NCBI GenBank assembly: GCA_045589595.1
Contig: JAZNPK010000026.1
Coordinates: forward strand, 41,425-105,424
Length of the DNA stretch: 64,000 nucleotides
DNA from: SIG77 sp045589595
Lineage (GTDB): Bacteria; Verrucomicrobiota; Lentisphaeria; Victivallales; UBA1829
Direction of reading: 5' to 3'
Part shown: positions 52,170 through 61,445 of the stretch, in pieces
Layout: every line of letters begins with the position of its first letter
How positions within the stretch are numbered: position 1 is the stretch's first letter
The notes under the pieces: model-generated
Database searches by the model: none
Seen by the model: only the letters and a program-made list of their open reading frames with translations
Told to the model about the DNA's origin: nothing
Made by a program: the position numbers and the translations under genes

Positions 52170-54827
52170 ATGTCGAATGCAGAAATGCCGAAGGCGTATG
52201 AACCGGCGGATGTTGAGGCGAAGTGGTATCCTTATTGGGAGGATAACGGGCTGTTCCGCGGCAAACCGGAACCGGGCAAAAAACCTTATTCCATTGTGAT
52301 TCCCCCGCCGAATGTGACGGGTATCCTGACCATGGGGCATGTGTTGAACAACACGCTTCAGGACATTCTGATCCGTTGGCACCGGATGCAGGGGGAAGCG
52401 GTTTGCTGGTTCCCCGGCACAGACCATGCGGGGATTGCCACGGAGAGCAAGGTTGACAAAGTTCTCCGTGAAACGGAAGGGATCGACCGCCGCACGCTGG
52501 GACGGGAAAAATTCATTGATCGAGTCTGGGAATGGAAAGAAAAATATGGCGGTACGATCATCCGTCAGCTCCGGAAACTCGGTACGTCCTGCGACTGGGA
52601 ACGGGAACGTTTCACCATGGACGAAGGTTTGTCCGATGCGGTGCGTGAAGTTTTTGTGAAACTGTATGAAAAAGGTTACATCTACCGCGGCAAACGGATG
52701 GTGAACTGGTGTCCGGCAGCCCAGAGTGCGCTGTCGGATGAAGAAGTGATCTACAAGGAAGTGAACGGCAAGTTCTGGCATTTCCGTTATCCGCTGACGG
52801 ATGGGACCGGTTATCTTGTGGTTGCCACGACCCGTCCGGAAACCATGTTCGGTGATACGGCTGTGGCTGTTCCGCCCGGAGATCCCCGGTACAAACATCT
52901 TGTGGGCAAAACGGTGAATCTGCCGTTGACGGACCGCCGGATCCCCATTATTGAAGACGAACACGCGGACCCCGAAAAGGGAACCGGCTGCGTGAAGATC
53001 ACACCGGCTCACGACCCCAACGACTATCAGGTCGGCAAGCGTCACGATCTGCCGTTCATCAACGTGATGAACCGTGACGGCTCCATGAACGCTGTCTGTG
53101 GAAAATATGCAGGTCTGGATCGTTATGAATGCCGGAAACAGTGTGTGGCGGACATCGAAGCGCTCGGTCTGCTGGAAAAGATCGAAGACATTACCCACAA
53201 TGTGGGCTTTTCCGAACGCGGCGGTGTGGAGATCGAAACACTCCTCAGCGACCAGTGGTTTGTGAAGATGGACGAACTGGCGAAACCGGCGATCGAAGCC
53301 GTCCGTTCCGGCGCCATCAAATTTTATCCTGAACGCTGGACAAAGACCTATTTCCACTGGATGGAAAACATTCAGGACTGGTGTATCAGCCGCCAGATCT
53401 GGTGGGGACACCGTATTCCTGCCTGGTATCGCGGCGATGTGAACGATGAAAACCGCGAAGTCTATGTGGGGACCACCGCACCGGAAGGTAACGGCTGGTA
53501 TCAGGAGGAAGACGTGCTGGATACCTGGTTCAGTTCCTGGCTGTGGCCCTTCTCCATCATGGGGTGGCCGGAAAAAACGGAAGAACAGGAATTTTTCTAT
53601 CCCACCAACGACCTTGTGACCGGTCCGGACATCATCTTCTTCTGGGTTGCCCGTATGATCATGGCGGGTTATGAGTTCAAGGGCGCACTGCCGTTCCGCA
53701 ATGTGTACTTCACCAGTATCATCCGGGACGATCTGGGCAGAAAACTGAGCAAATCCCTTGGCAACTCCCCCGACCCGCTGGAAGTGATCGCCACATACGG
53801 CGCAGACGCACTGCGTTTCGCCATCGTGTATATCGCTCCCGTTGGTATGGATATCCGTTACAGCAACGAAAAATGCGAACTGGGCAGAAATTTTGCCAAC
53901 AAACTCTGGAACGCCTGCCGTTTCCGCCGTATGCAGGGCGAAGTCTCCGCCGGTTTCGACAAACTCTCCATCCCCATGGAAAAACTGACCAGTGATGAAC
54001 GCTGGATGCTTTCCAAACTCAATCAGGTGATCGCCAGCACAGATGAAGCATTGCGCGGATTCAAATTCCATGCGGCTGCACACGATATTTATGAACTGGT
54101 CTGGAGCAATTTCTGCGACTGGTTCATCGAAGCCAGTAAGGTCCGGCTCTACGGCACGCCTGAAGAAAAAGCCCAGGCTCTCGCAGTGCTGGACTTCGCA
54201 CTCTGGAATATTCTGCGTCTGCTCCATCCGTTCATGCCCTTCATCACGGAAGAACTGGCACATCAGATGGGCTTCCTCAAGGACGGCGAATCCATTATGT
54301 ATGCGGCGTATCCCGTTACGTTTGCCGCAGAAGATATGGATGCCGTGTGCGCGGATGTGGAACAGAAATTTGAACTGGTGACCGCCGGCAGAAGTCTGCG
54401 TCTTTCCCACAATATCGCACCGGGCAAGAAGATCGCTTATTACATCAAGGCAGCCAATGAAGCCGCCGCCGCATTCCTGACGAAAGAACTTGCCGGTGTC
54501 CAGTCTCTGCTGAATGCATCGGAAGTGACCATCGGCATGGAGGATTACAAGGCAGAAGACGGGGCAGGTGCGCCCTCTCTGCTCTGCAATGCAGGTGCCA
54601 TTTTCCTGCCGCTGACCGGGTTGATCGATGTTGCCGCAGAAAAGGCAAAACTGGAAAAACAGAAAGGCGAACTGCTCGGCTGGATCAAAGGCTCTGAAGC
54701 AAAACTGAACAATGCCGGTTTCGTGGCGAAAGCCCCGGCAAAAGTTGTGGAAGATGCCCGTGCGCAACTGGCGGATCTCAAGGAAAAACTCGCCCGTGTG
54801 GAAAGTGCCCTCGCTGCATTGAAATAA
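52170..54827 (+). CDS. valS: Valyl-tRNA synthetase
   Basis: An 885-residue class I synthetase that charges tRNA-Val. The HIGH-type motif is PPPNVTGILTMGH (about 45-57), the editing domain contains the PETMFGDTAVAV block, the catalytic core keeps WCISRQIWWGHRIPAWY, and the KMSKS motif appears as RKLSKSLGN. The anticodon-binding domain and a C-terminal coiled coil (about 820-885: LEKQKGELLGWIKGSEAKL and following) are typical of bacterial ValRS. GGAGAAGA is the ribosome-binding site. A metallophosphoesterase gene starts 16 nt after the stop. Confidence 0.97.
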   Translation: MSNAEMPKAYEPADVEAKWYPYWEDNGLFRGKPEPGKKPYSIVIPPPNVTGILTMGHVLNNTLQDILIRWHRMQGEAVCWFPGTDHAGIATESKVDKVLRETEGIDRRTLGREKFIDRVWEWKEKYGGTIIRQLRKLGTSCDWERERFTMDEGLSDAVREVFVKLYEKGYIYRGKRMVNWCPAAQSALSDEEVIYKEVNGKFWHFRYPLTDGTGYLVVATTRPETMFGDTAVAVPPGDPRYKHLVGKTVNLPLTDRRIPIIEDEHADPEKGTGCVKITPAHDPNDYQVGKRHDLPFINVMNRDGSMNAVCGKYAGLDRYECRKQCVADIEALGLLEKIEDITHNVGFSERGGVEIETLLSDQWFVKMDELAKPAIEAVRSGAIKFYPERWTKTYFHWMENIQDWCISRQIWWGHRIPAWYRGDVNDENREVYVGTTAPEGNGWYQEEDVLDTWFSSWLWPFSIMGWPEKTEEQEFFYPTNDLVTGPDIIFFWVARMIMAGYEFKGALPFRNVYFTSIIRDDLGRKLSKSLGNSPDPLEVIATYGADALRFAIVYIAPVGMDIRYSNEKCELGRNFANKLWNACRFRRMQGEVSAGFDKLSIPMEKLTSDERWMLSKLNQVIASTDEALRGFKFHAAAHDIYELVWSNFCDWFIEASKVRLYGTPEEKAQALAVLDFALWNILRLLHPFMPFITEELAHQMGFLKDGESIMYAAYPVTFAAEDMDAVCADVEQKFELVTAGRSLRLSHNIAPGKKIAYYIKAANEAAAAFLTKELAGVQSLLNASEVTIGMEDYKAEDGAGAPSLLCNAGAIFLPLTGLIDVAAEKAKLEKQKGELLGWIKGSEAKLNNAGFVAKAPAKVVEDARAQLADLKEKLARVESALAALK

Positions 54828-54843
54828 GGAAAGGTGTGCCTGA

Positions 54844-56553
54844 ATGAATACAACCCCGTTCAAAAGTCTGACTCCGGACGGACCGGAGACACTGATTTTT
54901 TTCCGTGACAGGATCCTGACGGCGGCAGATGCCCGGCGCATCTCGCAGGGGGGCGTCCTGCCGGAAAACGGTATGCCTTTCACGCCGGGACCGGACTATA
55001 TTTTTGATCTGTCCGATCTCAGCGGAAAATATATGCCTGCCGAAGATGCCGGTATCGTCTATGCCGAAATCGAGTCCCCGGAAGAGGAGGACCGTTATCT
55101 CGGACTGGGCGTTGACTGGTGGTTCACCTGTTATGTCAACGGCAATCTTGCCGGGACCTGTGAGCCGCGGGGCAATCATTATGTGCCGGTATCGCCTTTC
55201 GATCATATTTATCCCGTTCATCTGCATCAGGGGTTGAACAGGATCGCGGTCCATGTGCGCCCGGGCGGTGTCAGCTGGCAGTTTGCCATGAATCTGATCA
55301 GTGCCAAAGCGATCCTGCCGGGTGACGGCGATGTTCACGATCTCTTTCTGGGGAAAGTTCAGTATCAGAGACTTTTGAACGGACCTTTGATCCACCGGGT
55401 CTCCACTGACCGTGCGGCTGTGGCATTTTCTTTCAGTATGCCTGCTGCGGGCGGGATCCGCATCAACGGCACGGAATTGTGGTCGAACCGTTACGGATTG
55501 AAAACACGGAAAAAAGTACACCGTTTTGAACTGACCGGGTTGAAGCCGGATACGGAATATCCGCTGGAAGTGCTGATGGTGGACGAAAGTACCGGCATGG
55601 AACGGGTCGTGGGCAGAGATGTTGTCCGGACCTTTCCGGCGTCCGGAACAGATTTTTCCTTTACGCTTCTGAGTGATACCCAGCTGATCCCGCCGGAACG
55701 GATCCGGGCGCTGAAAGATTTTCAGAAGAATTGTCAGCTCGGCAATGGAAAATTCTTCATTTCCCTCGGCGATGTGGACAGCGAATTTGAGGATTTTGAG
55801 GAGATTTATTTCGATACGTTCATTAATCCGTTGAAGTCGGTGGAGCCGGGGCTGCCTGCATTCCAGCCGGTCCGCGGCAATCATGAGTTCCGCGGCACGG
55901 ATACGGATCAGTATTATGAATGGTTCGGCGCACCTTATTATACGTTCCGGTACGGCGATGTGTTTTTTATCGTGATCGATACCGGCGAGGATAAGGATCT
56001 GGTGTCGAAACCTTATCACTATACTTTGCGGACCGATACGGATCAACTGCTCCGGGATGAAAAAGAATTTCTGGAACAAGTCGTTGCATCTGAAGAATAC
56101 AAAAATGCAAAATTCCGCATCGTCCTGTCTCACGCCATGCCCGTGGATTGCGGGTCTGTCAAACAATATTATACAGACCGGATGGAGGTGTTTGCCGCAC
56201 CGCTGCTCCGGAACGAAAACCATGAATATCCCCCGGTGGATCTCTGGCTCTGTGCCGATGTTCACCGTTCCTTCCGATATGATCCGGTGGGCGGAACACT
56301 CTTTGTGGAGCAGGGGGACGAAGCACGCCGTCTGACAGCCGGAGACATCCGGCGGGTCCCGTGTCCTGTTTATGTCAACGACGGTCCCGGCGGCAAAGGC
56401 GAACAGGTCAGTATGATCCGGGTGGAAGTCCAGCCGCGCGGGTTCCGGCTGAGTATCTGCGCTGCCGATGGAAGAATCATGGACTGTTCCCGTTTTGAGC
56501 CGGGAAAAGCAGTTGTCACAGAAGAAACAAGTTACATAGCGGTCGGAGAATGA
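54844..56553 (+). CDS. Calcineurin-like metallophosphoesterase (cytoplasmic paralogue)
   Basis: A 569-residue protein with no signal peptide. The N-terminal half (about 1-160) is a beta-rich domain with DRYLGLGVDWWFTCYVNG, likely carbohydrate- or ligand-binding. A fibronectin-like linker (KKVHRFELTGLKPDTEYPLEV) follows. The C-terminal domain has the metallophosphoesterase blocks in order: LLSDTQ, SLGDVDSE, VRGNHEFRG, VLSHAMPVD and LCADVHRSFRYD. The first metal motif (usually D-x-H) is DTQ, and the last H-x-H region is altered (DVHRS), so one metal may be bound differently. This resembles purple-acid-phosphatase-like enzymes. It overlaps the next gene, its paralogue, by four bases and is preceded by AGGAAAGGTG. 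Substrate unknown. Confidence 0.78.
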   Translation: MNTTPFKSLTPDGPETLIFFRDRILTAADARRISQGGVLPENGMPFTPGPDYIFDLSDLSGKYMPAEDAGIVYAEIESPEEEDRYLGLGVDWWFTCYVNGNLAGTCEPRGNHYVPVSPFDHIYPVHLHQGLNRIAVHVRPGGVSWQFAMNLISAKAILPGDGDVHDLFLGKVQYQRLLNGPLIHRVSTDRAAVAFSFSMPAAGGIRINGTELWSNRYGLKTRKKVHRFELTGLKPDTEYPLEVLMVDESTGMERVVGRDVVRTFPASGTDFSFTLLSDTQLIPPERIRALKDFQKNCQLGNGKFFISLGDVDSEFEDFEEIYFDTFINPLKSVEPGLPAFQPVRGNHEFRGTDTDQYYEWFGAPYYTFRYGDVFFIVIDTGEDKDLVSKPYHYTLRTDTDQLLRDEKEFLEQVVASEEYKNAKFRIVLSHAMPVDCGSVKQYYTDRMEVFAAPLLRNENHEYPPVDLWLCADVHRSFRYDPVGGTLFVEQGDEARRLTAGDIRRVPCPVYVNDGPGGKGEQVSMIRVEVQPRGFRLSICAADGRIMDCSRFEPGKAVVTEETSYIAVGE

Positions 56554-58265
56554 AACAACACAGAATCTTTATCCTGATCGCCCTTTTTGCAGCTGCATTG
56601 CTGAACGGGGCGGAAATTCAGAAAAACTCTTTCGCAGTCGTTTTTGATGCGGGTTTGACGGTCGATGATGCCATGACGGCGTCGAAAAAAGGCAAACTGC
56701 CGGGTACTCCTCAGACATTTGTCATGCCGGAAATCAAAACATTCAATCTGAAAAATCTGCGTCCGGATTACACACCCATCAAGGATGCGGCATTGCTGTC
56801 CTTTGTCATCAACGCTGATGAGGCTGAAGAGATCGTCCTTGGTGTGGGTGTCGATTACTGGCATACCCTTTTCCAGAACGGAAAGCAGATCGGTACCACG
56901 GAACCCCGCGGCGGCGGCGCCCGGATGGAAAACGGATTCTTCTCCCGTCAGTATAAAGTGAAGTTGAAAGAAGGCGAAAACTTTTTTGTGATGCATACGC
57001 GCCCCGGCACTGCGAGCTGGGATGTGAGCATCAGCAATCTTTCCAGTGCTGTGGCGTGCGGACCCTATGCGTTCCAGATCGACCGCGATTCAGCGGTGGT
57101 GGCACTGGAATACCGTTTCCCTGTTTCCGTGTGGCTCCGCTACTGGGAAGCCGGAAAATCAAAAGAAAAAATGGTATTCAGAAACTCCGTTCACGGCAGA
57201 CTGGAACGGAAAACACTCCACCGTTTTGAATTGAAAAATCTTAAGCCGGATACGGTTTATCAGTACGAGATCCTTCCTGCCGGCGGCGTGCTGCTCACCC
57301 CTGCGCCCACCGGTTCATTCAAAACATTCCCGGCGTCCGGCACAAAACATGTGATGGTGGCGATCAGCGATACCCAGGTGGAAAACGATGCGTCCCGCCC
57401 CAATCTGATCCGGAAATTTGTGAAACACGGCGTCTTCAAAGATGCGGATGTGCTGGTGTCTGTGGGGGATGTCGCCAACGGATTCAATAATTTCAACCGG
57501 ATGTATTTCGATTTCTTCCTTCAGGCGTTCCGGGATGAGAAAGTGACAGCTGCGTATCTGCCGGTCCGCGGCAATCATGAGATGCGCGGTCACGATACGG
57601 ACCGTTATCAGAAATGGTTCGGCGCACCGTATTATGCTGTCCGGTACGGCGATGTGCTGTATATCGTCCTTGATGCGGGCGAAGACAAAAATCTCCGGAA
57701 GAATCTGGCGGCAGTTTCCCGGACGGATACCGTGGACTATTTTGAAGAACAGAGACTCTGGATGGAAGAACTGGTGAAAACCGATAAATTCCAGTCTGCC
57801 AAAGTCAGGATCGTGTTCTGCCATGCGGCACCCGGCAGATTCTTTGTCGGCCGCTATATGACGAAAAATATCGAACACATCATCGGTTCTCTGATCGGGG
57901 AAAAACCGGCGGGCAAAATCGACTTGTGGATCAGCGGTCACACCCATTCGCCTTATCGGTATGATCCTGTGACCCGCGACATCACGGGCGCGGCGTGCCG
58001 CTGGGTTGAAGATAATCATTTCGAACGGGATGATCTCCGGAAACTTCCGTTCCCCGTTTATGTCAATGATGGTCCCGGCGGTTCCGGTGAACATTACAGC
58101 GTCCTCCGCGTGGAAGTGAACGGCAGCACGCTGAACGTGACCTGTATCGGGTACAGCGGAAATGTGCTGGATTCCATCGTGATCCGTCCCGGCAGACCCT
58201 TTACTGTGAAGAAAACATCATTTTTGAAATACAAGATCAAGGAAGAAGATAAGAAAGGAAAGTAA
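56550..58265 (+). CDS. Exported calcineurin-like metallophosphoesterase (paralogue)
   Basis: A 571-residue protein with a signal peptide (FILIALFAAALLNGA). It has the same domain order as its upstream neighbour: a beta-rich N-terminal domain with EIVLGVGVDYWHTLFQNG, a fibronectin-like linker, and a metallophosphoesterase domain with AISDTQ, SVGDVANG, VRGNHEMRGHDTD, VFCHAAPG and ISGHTHSPYRYD. Here the last motif GHTH is complete, so this copy looks catalytically normal. It should act in the periplasm or outside, while the paralogue stays in the cytoplasm. A shared transcript with valS and the phosphohexomutase gene three bases downstream is likely. Confidence 0.8.
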   Translation: MKQHRIFILIALFAAALLNGAEIQKNSFAVVFDAGLTVDDAMTASKKGKLPGTPQTFVMPEIKTFNLKNLRPDYTPIKDAALLSFVINADEAEEIVLGVGVDYWHTLFQNGKQIGTTEPRGGGARMENGFFSRQYKVKLKEGENFFVMHTRPGTASWDVSISNLSSAVACGPYAFQIDRDSAVVALEYRFPVSVWLRYWEAGKSKEKMVFRNSVHGRLERKTLHRFELKNLKPDTVYQYEILPAGGVLLTPAPTGSFKTFPASGTKHVMVAISDTQVENDASRPNLIRKFVKHGVFKDADVLVSVGDVANGFNNFNRMYFDFFLQAFRDEKVTAAYLPVRGNHEMRGHDTDRYQKWFGAPYYAVRYGDVLYIVLDAGEDKNLRKNLAAVSRTDTVDYFEEQRLWMEELVKTDKFQSAKVRIVFCHAAPGRFFVGRYMTKNIEHIIGSLIGEKPAGKIDLWISGHTHSPYRYDPVTRDITGAACRWVEDNHFERDDLRKLPFPVYVNDGPGGSGEHYSVLRVEVNGSTLNVTCIGYSGNVLDSIVIRPGRPFTVKKTSFLKYKIKEEDKKGK

Positions 58266-58268
58266 AAC

Positions 58269-59594
58269 ATGGCAGGAATTTTCAAAGCCTATGATATCCG
58301 CGGCGTTTACCCGGAACAGTTGAACGAAGCAACTGCAAAAAAGATCGGCCGCGCATTTGTCGTCTTTACCGGCGCAAAAAAAGTGGTGGTCGGCAGAGAT
58401 ATGCGTCCCCATTCCAAACCGCTTTTTGATGCCCTCACGGAAGGCATTATGGCGCAGGGTGCGGATGTGGTCGATATCGGACTTTGCTCCACACCCATGA
58501 GTTATCACGCCAACGGGAAACTCGGTGCCGACGGCAGCATTATGATCACCGCCTCCCACAATCCCGGCGAATGGAACGGATTCAAACTCTGCAAAGCGGA
58601 AGCCGTGCCCATCAGCGGCGTTACCGGTATTGCCGATATCGAAGCACTGGTCACTGCCGATCAGTGGGAAGAACCCGCAAAAACCGGCACGATGTCCACA
58701 TTTGATATCGCTGCTGAATATGCTGCATTCCTCCGCAGTTACGTCAAGTTCGACAAAAAACTCAAAGTCGTTGTTGACTACGCCAACGCCATGGGCAGCT
58801 ACGAGATCAAAGGGATCGAAGATCTGTTCGATATCGTGCCGCTTTACAAGGAACTGGACGGCACATTCCCCAATCACGAAGCCAATCCTCTCCATCTGGA
58901 AACACTGGATGCCATCCGCGCGAAAGTCGTGGAAACCGGTGCAGATTTCGGGGCCGCTTTCGATGGCGATGCCGACCGTTGCGGTTTTATCGACAACGAA
59001 GGCAACATCATCCCCATGGATCTCTTTACCGCTTTGATCGCGCAGGACACCCTTTCCGGTTCTCCGGTCGGGACAGTGCCTATCCTTTACGATCTCCGCA
59101 GCAGCTGGGCTGTAAAAGAATGTATCGAAGAACACGGCGGAAAAGCCGTGATGTCCCGCGTGGGACACGCCTTCATCAAGGCGCAGATGCGTGAAGTCGG
59201 TGCTGTTTTTGCCGGTGAACTTTCCGGTCATTACTACTACCGGGAAAATTATGTGGCGGAATCCCAGGGGCTGTCCATGATCAAACTGACGAACCTGATT
59301 TGTAAGACCGGTTCCAAAGTTGCGGATCTTGTGAAACCGCTGAAAAAATATTTCCAGAGCGGCGAAATCAACAGCAAAGTTGCAGATGTTCCCGCCATTC
59401 TGAAAAAGATCAAAGAAAAATATTCCGATGGTCACATGTTTGAACTGGACGGCATCAGTGTGGAATATTCCAACTGGTGGTTCAATGTCCGCGCGTCCAA
59501 CACAGAGCCGCTCCTGCGCCTCATTGTGGAAGCCGCCGATCAGGCGACCATGGAAGAAAAACGGGATGAACTTCTGGCTCTTATCCGCGGATAA
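58269..59594 (+). CDS. Phosphomannomutase/phosphoglucomutase
   Basis: A 441-residue alpha-D-phosphohexomutase that moves phosphate between C1 and C6 of mannose or glucose. Motifs: KAYDIRG at the N-terminus, the phosphoserine loop TASHNPGEWNGFK, the metal loop FDGDADRCG, the sugar-binding GELSGHYY (the usual block is GEMSGH) and the C-terminal phosphate loop RASNTEPLLR. AGGAAAG precedes the ATG. It is the last gene of the valS run and has a terminator after it. It could provide GDP-mannose or glucose-1-phosphate for LPS or glycan synthesis. Confidence 0.93.
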   Translation: MAGIFKAYDIRGVYPEQLNEATAKKIGRAFVVFTGAKKVVVGRDMRPHSKPLFDALTEGIMAQGADVVDIGLCSTPMSYHANGKLGADGSIMITASHNPGEWNGFKLCKAEAVPISGVTGIADIEALVTADQWEEPAKTGTMSTFDIAAEYAAFLRSYVKFDKKLKVVVDYANAMGSYEIKGIEDLFDIVPLYKELDGTFPNHEANPLHLETLDAIRAKVVETGADFGAAFDGDADRCGFIDNEGNIIPMDLFTALIAQDTLSGSPVGTVPILYDLRSSWAVKECIEEHGGKAVMSRVGHAFIKAQMREVGAVFAGELSGHYYYRENYVAESQGLSMIKLTNLICKTGSKVADLVKPLKKYFQSGEINSKVADVPAILKKIKEKYSDGHMFELDGISVEYSNWWFNVRASNTEPLLRLIVEAADQATMEEKRDELLALIRG

Positions 59595-59630
59595 GTCCCA
59601 TCCCCCTGCACATTGATTTGTGCCGATCAG

Positions 59631-59668
59631 TCCCGCCCCGGTAATAACTGCCGGTGCGGGATTTTTTT
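59631..59668 (+). terminator. Intrinsic terminator of the valS run
   Basis: Stem TCCCGC (59631-59636 with 59656-59661), with an inner CCGG/CCGG pair, followed by seven T. It separates the phosphohexomutase from the convergent dehydrogenase. Confidence 0.85.
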
Positions 59669-59680
59669 CACAATTTCCGA

Positions 59681-60709
59681 TCAGTCTGCGTCAATGTCGC
59701 GCCAGTCAAAAAGAACACCCAGCGGCGGATTCTTTTCAAAACCGAGCCGATGATAAACTGCATCCGCATCCACGGGCGAAACTTTCTGCGAAATGATCGG
59801 TTTCACCTGCAGTCTGCCGGAACGCACATACCGGAAAAAGGTCCGGTAATCATCATATTCCGTCCATTCCCCGTTGGGTCTGGATTCAGTAAGGGGGCGG
59901 ACCATCGTATGGGAGCCCAGCAGAGAGATCCCCCGGCAATGAACATACCGGTAAAAATTGATGGGCTGATCCGAGATCCGTGTGCAGCCCAGCAATGAGA
60001 TCCTGCCGTGAAACGCCACATATTCCAACGCCTGCTGAAGTGCAGGGATGAATCCCGTTACTTCCACCACCGCGTCCACACCTTTTCCATCTGTCAAATC
60101 CAGAACTTTCTGAACGAATCCCGCTTCGCCCGGATCCAGCGCATAATCGGCTCCCAGTGATAACGCCAACGCTCTGCGTTCCGGAGAATAGTCGCAGCAG
60201 ATCACGGGCGCAGCCCCACTGATCCGCGCCAGCTGAACCGCAAACTGCCCCAGCAGACCCAAACCTGCGATCATCACCGATTCCCCCATCTGGATCTGAA
60301 GCCGCCGGACGCCCAGCAGCGGAAATGAACACAAATGAGCCGCCGCCGCCGTTTCCATATCCACATCATCGGGGATCGGATAAAAACGTTTTTCATCCGC
60401 AAGAAAACGGGATCGGTGCCCCAGCCACGAACAGATCACACGGTCGCCCGGCTTGAACCGCTTCACGTCCGGACCGACTGCAAGTACCACGCCGGATGCA
60501 CTGTAACCCGGATATTTGGGATATCCGGTGTCCATACCGACCCCATTCAGATTCGGCAGATTGTGATAATTGGCAAGCTCCGTACCGGCACTGATCAGAT
60601 CAAAGTGGGTCTTGACAAGTACCTGCGACCCTGAAGGTTCCCCCGCAATCTCCTGCGCCTGAAATTCCGCTTTCTCTTTCGCAGAAAAAATAACACTGTG
60701 GCTTATCAT
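59681..60709 (-). CDS. MDR-family zinc-type alcohol dehydrogenase-like protein
   Basis: A 342-residue medium-chain dehydrogenase/reductase. The N-terminal GroES-like domain contains DLISAGTELANYH, GYSASGVVLAVG and KPGDRVICSW. The Rossmann domain has VMIAGLGLLGQFAVQLAR with the GxGxxG-like loop, then an acidic CDYSPERR. The catalytic zinc ligands of classical alcohol dehydrogenases (C-x-T-D and the GHE motif) are not present, as in the SAGTE subgroup, so it may be a non-zinc reductase of sugar-like substrates. It is a single-gene unit between the terminator at 59631 and the tmRNA promoter region. Confidence 0.85.
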   Translation of the reverse strand: MISHSVIFSAKEKAEFQAQEIAGEPSGSQVLVKTHFDLISAGTELANYHNLPNLNGVGMDTGYPKYPGYSASGVVLAVGPDVKRFKPGDRVICSWLGHRSRFLADEKRFYPIPDDVDMETAAAAHLCSFPLLGVRRLQIQMGESVMIAGLGLLGQFAVQLARISGAAPVICCDYSPERRALALSLGADYALDPGEAGFVQKVLDLTDGKGVDAVVEVTGFIPALQQALEYVAFHGRISLLGCTRISDQPINFYRYVHCRGISLLGSHTMVRPLTESRPNGEWTEYDDYRTFFRYVRSGRLQVKPIISQKVSPVDADAVYHRLGFEKNPPLGVLFDWRDIDAD

Positions 60710-60837
60710 AAAAATTGAAACTCCTTTATGTCATGTGGTCAGATTTTTCTTTACGGATAAATATAGTACCGGACCGCACCCGTTGCAACTCTTACACAGG
60801 AAAATCTGCTGAAAATATGAAAACTGTAAAAATCTGT

Positions 60838-60865
60838 TTGACATTTCAACGCTTTATGTTATATT
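60838..60865 (+). promoter_or_regulatory. Promoter of ssrA
   Basis: Consensus TTGACA (60838-60843), a 16-nt spacer and TATATT (60860-60865), 38 nt before the mature tmRNA. Confidence 0.8.
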
Positions 60866-60902
60866 AAGGAATGACTGCATTCCGCAGCCCTGCATTTGAT
60901 AT

Positions 60903-61259
60903 GGGGTCGCTCCGGTTTCGACTGGATGTGCTGAATGCCGGTTGCATGCCGAGGATGGTCGTTGGCCTCGTTAATCATCGATCAAAAAAATAAAAGCGAA
61001 CGAAGAGTACGCTCTCGCTGCCTAAGTTGCGGCGACGTTCCCTCCCTGACGAACGCTAAGGGTACGGAACGCGGACAGCGTTCTGGCATGATGGCTCTAT
61101 CCGGTGGCCTGATTGCGAGATTTTCAGCCGGAGCAGTCCCGAAGCCGCCAGTCCGCCGGCAAAGCTGAGAGACGCGAAACCTTCAAGCGCGGAATAAGCA
61201 TGTAGACGCCGTCAGGATGTCATCTCAGGACGGGGGTTCGATTCCCCCCGACTCCACCA
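60903..61259 (+). ncRNA. ssrA: tmRNA
   Basis: A 357-nt tmRNA that rescues stalled ribosomes. The 5' end GGGGTCG (60903-60909) pairs with CGACTCC before the encoded ACCA (end 61259) to form the tRNA-like acceptor stem, with one G-T pair. The GGTTTCGACTGG start and GGGGTTCGATTCCCC T-arm are characteristic. The tag frame is read as GCG at 60996 to TAA at 61023-61025 and encodes ANEEYALAA, ending in the LAA degradation signal. The exact resume codon is inferred from the usual Ala start. It is a single-piece (not permuted) tmRNA. Confidence 0.96.
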
Positions 61260-61260
61260 T

Positions 61261-61395
61261 CCTTCGCTAAAGCTACGGATGGCAAGCCATAAGGTTTGCT
61301 ATCCGTAGATTTTTTTTGCTTGCAAAAATAAGCGGAGTGCAACGGAGCGGGCGAAGGATGCCCGTAAATTTATCCTCCGTAGCTTTATGCGAAGG
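61261..61395. repeat. Inverted repeats abutting the tmRNA 3' end
   Basis: The 18-nt stretch CCTTCGCTAAAGCTACGG at 61261-61278 is the reverse complement of 61377-61395 except for one extra base. The left copy begins two bases after the tmRNA CCA. Between them, GCGAAGGATG recurs and GGGC/GCCC forms a small hairpin. This looks like the ends of a small palindromic element, and a broken GIY-YIG gene lies just downstream. The left repeat also forms part of the tmRNA terminator. Confidence 0.65.
61273..61317 (+). terminator. Intrinsic terminator of ssrA
   Basis: Stem of about 13 pairs (61273-61285 with 61296-61308, CTACGGAT against ATCCGTAG, then GCAA against TTGC) followed by eight T. Confidence 0.85.
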
Positions 61396-61445
61396 AGGAA
61401 GCTCTTGGCGACGGAGGGCTAACGGCAGAGAATTGGAGAAATCGA

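Noticed and set aside
52107..54983. 958-codon minus-strand frame opposite valS
   Set aside because: Shadow of valS with no ribosome-binding site or family resemblance.
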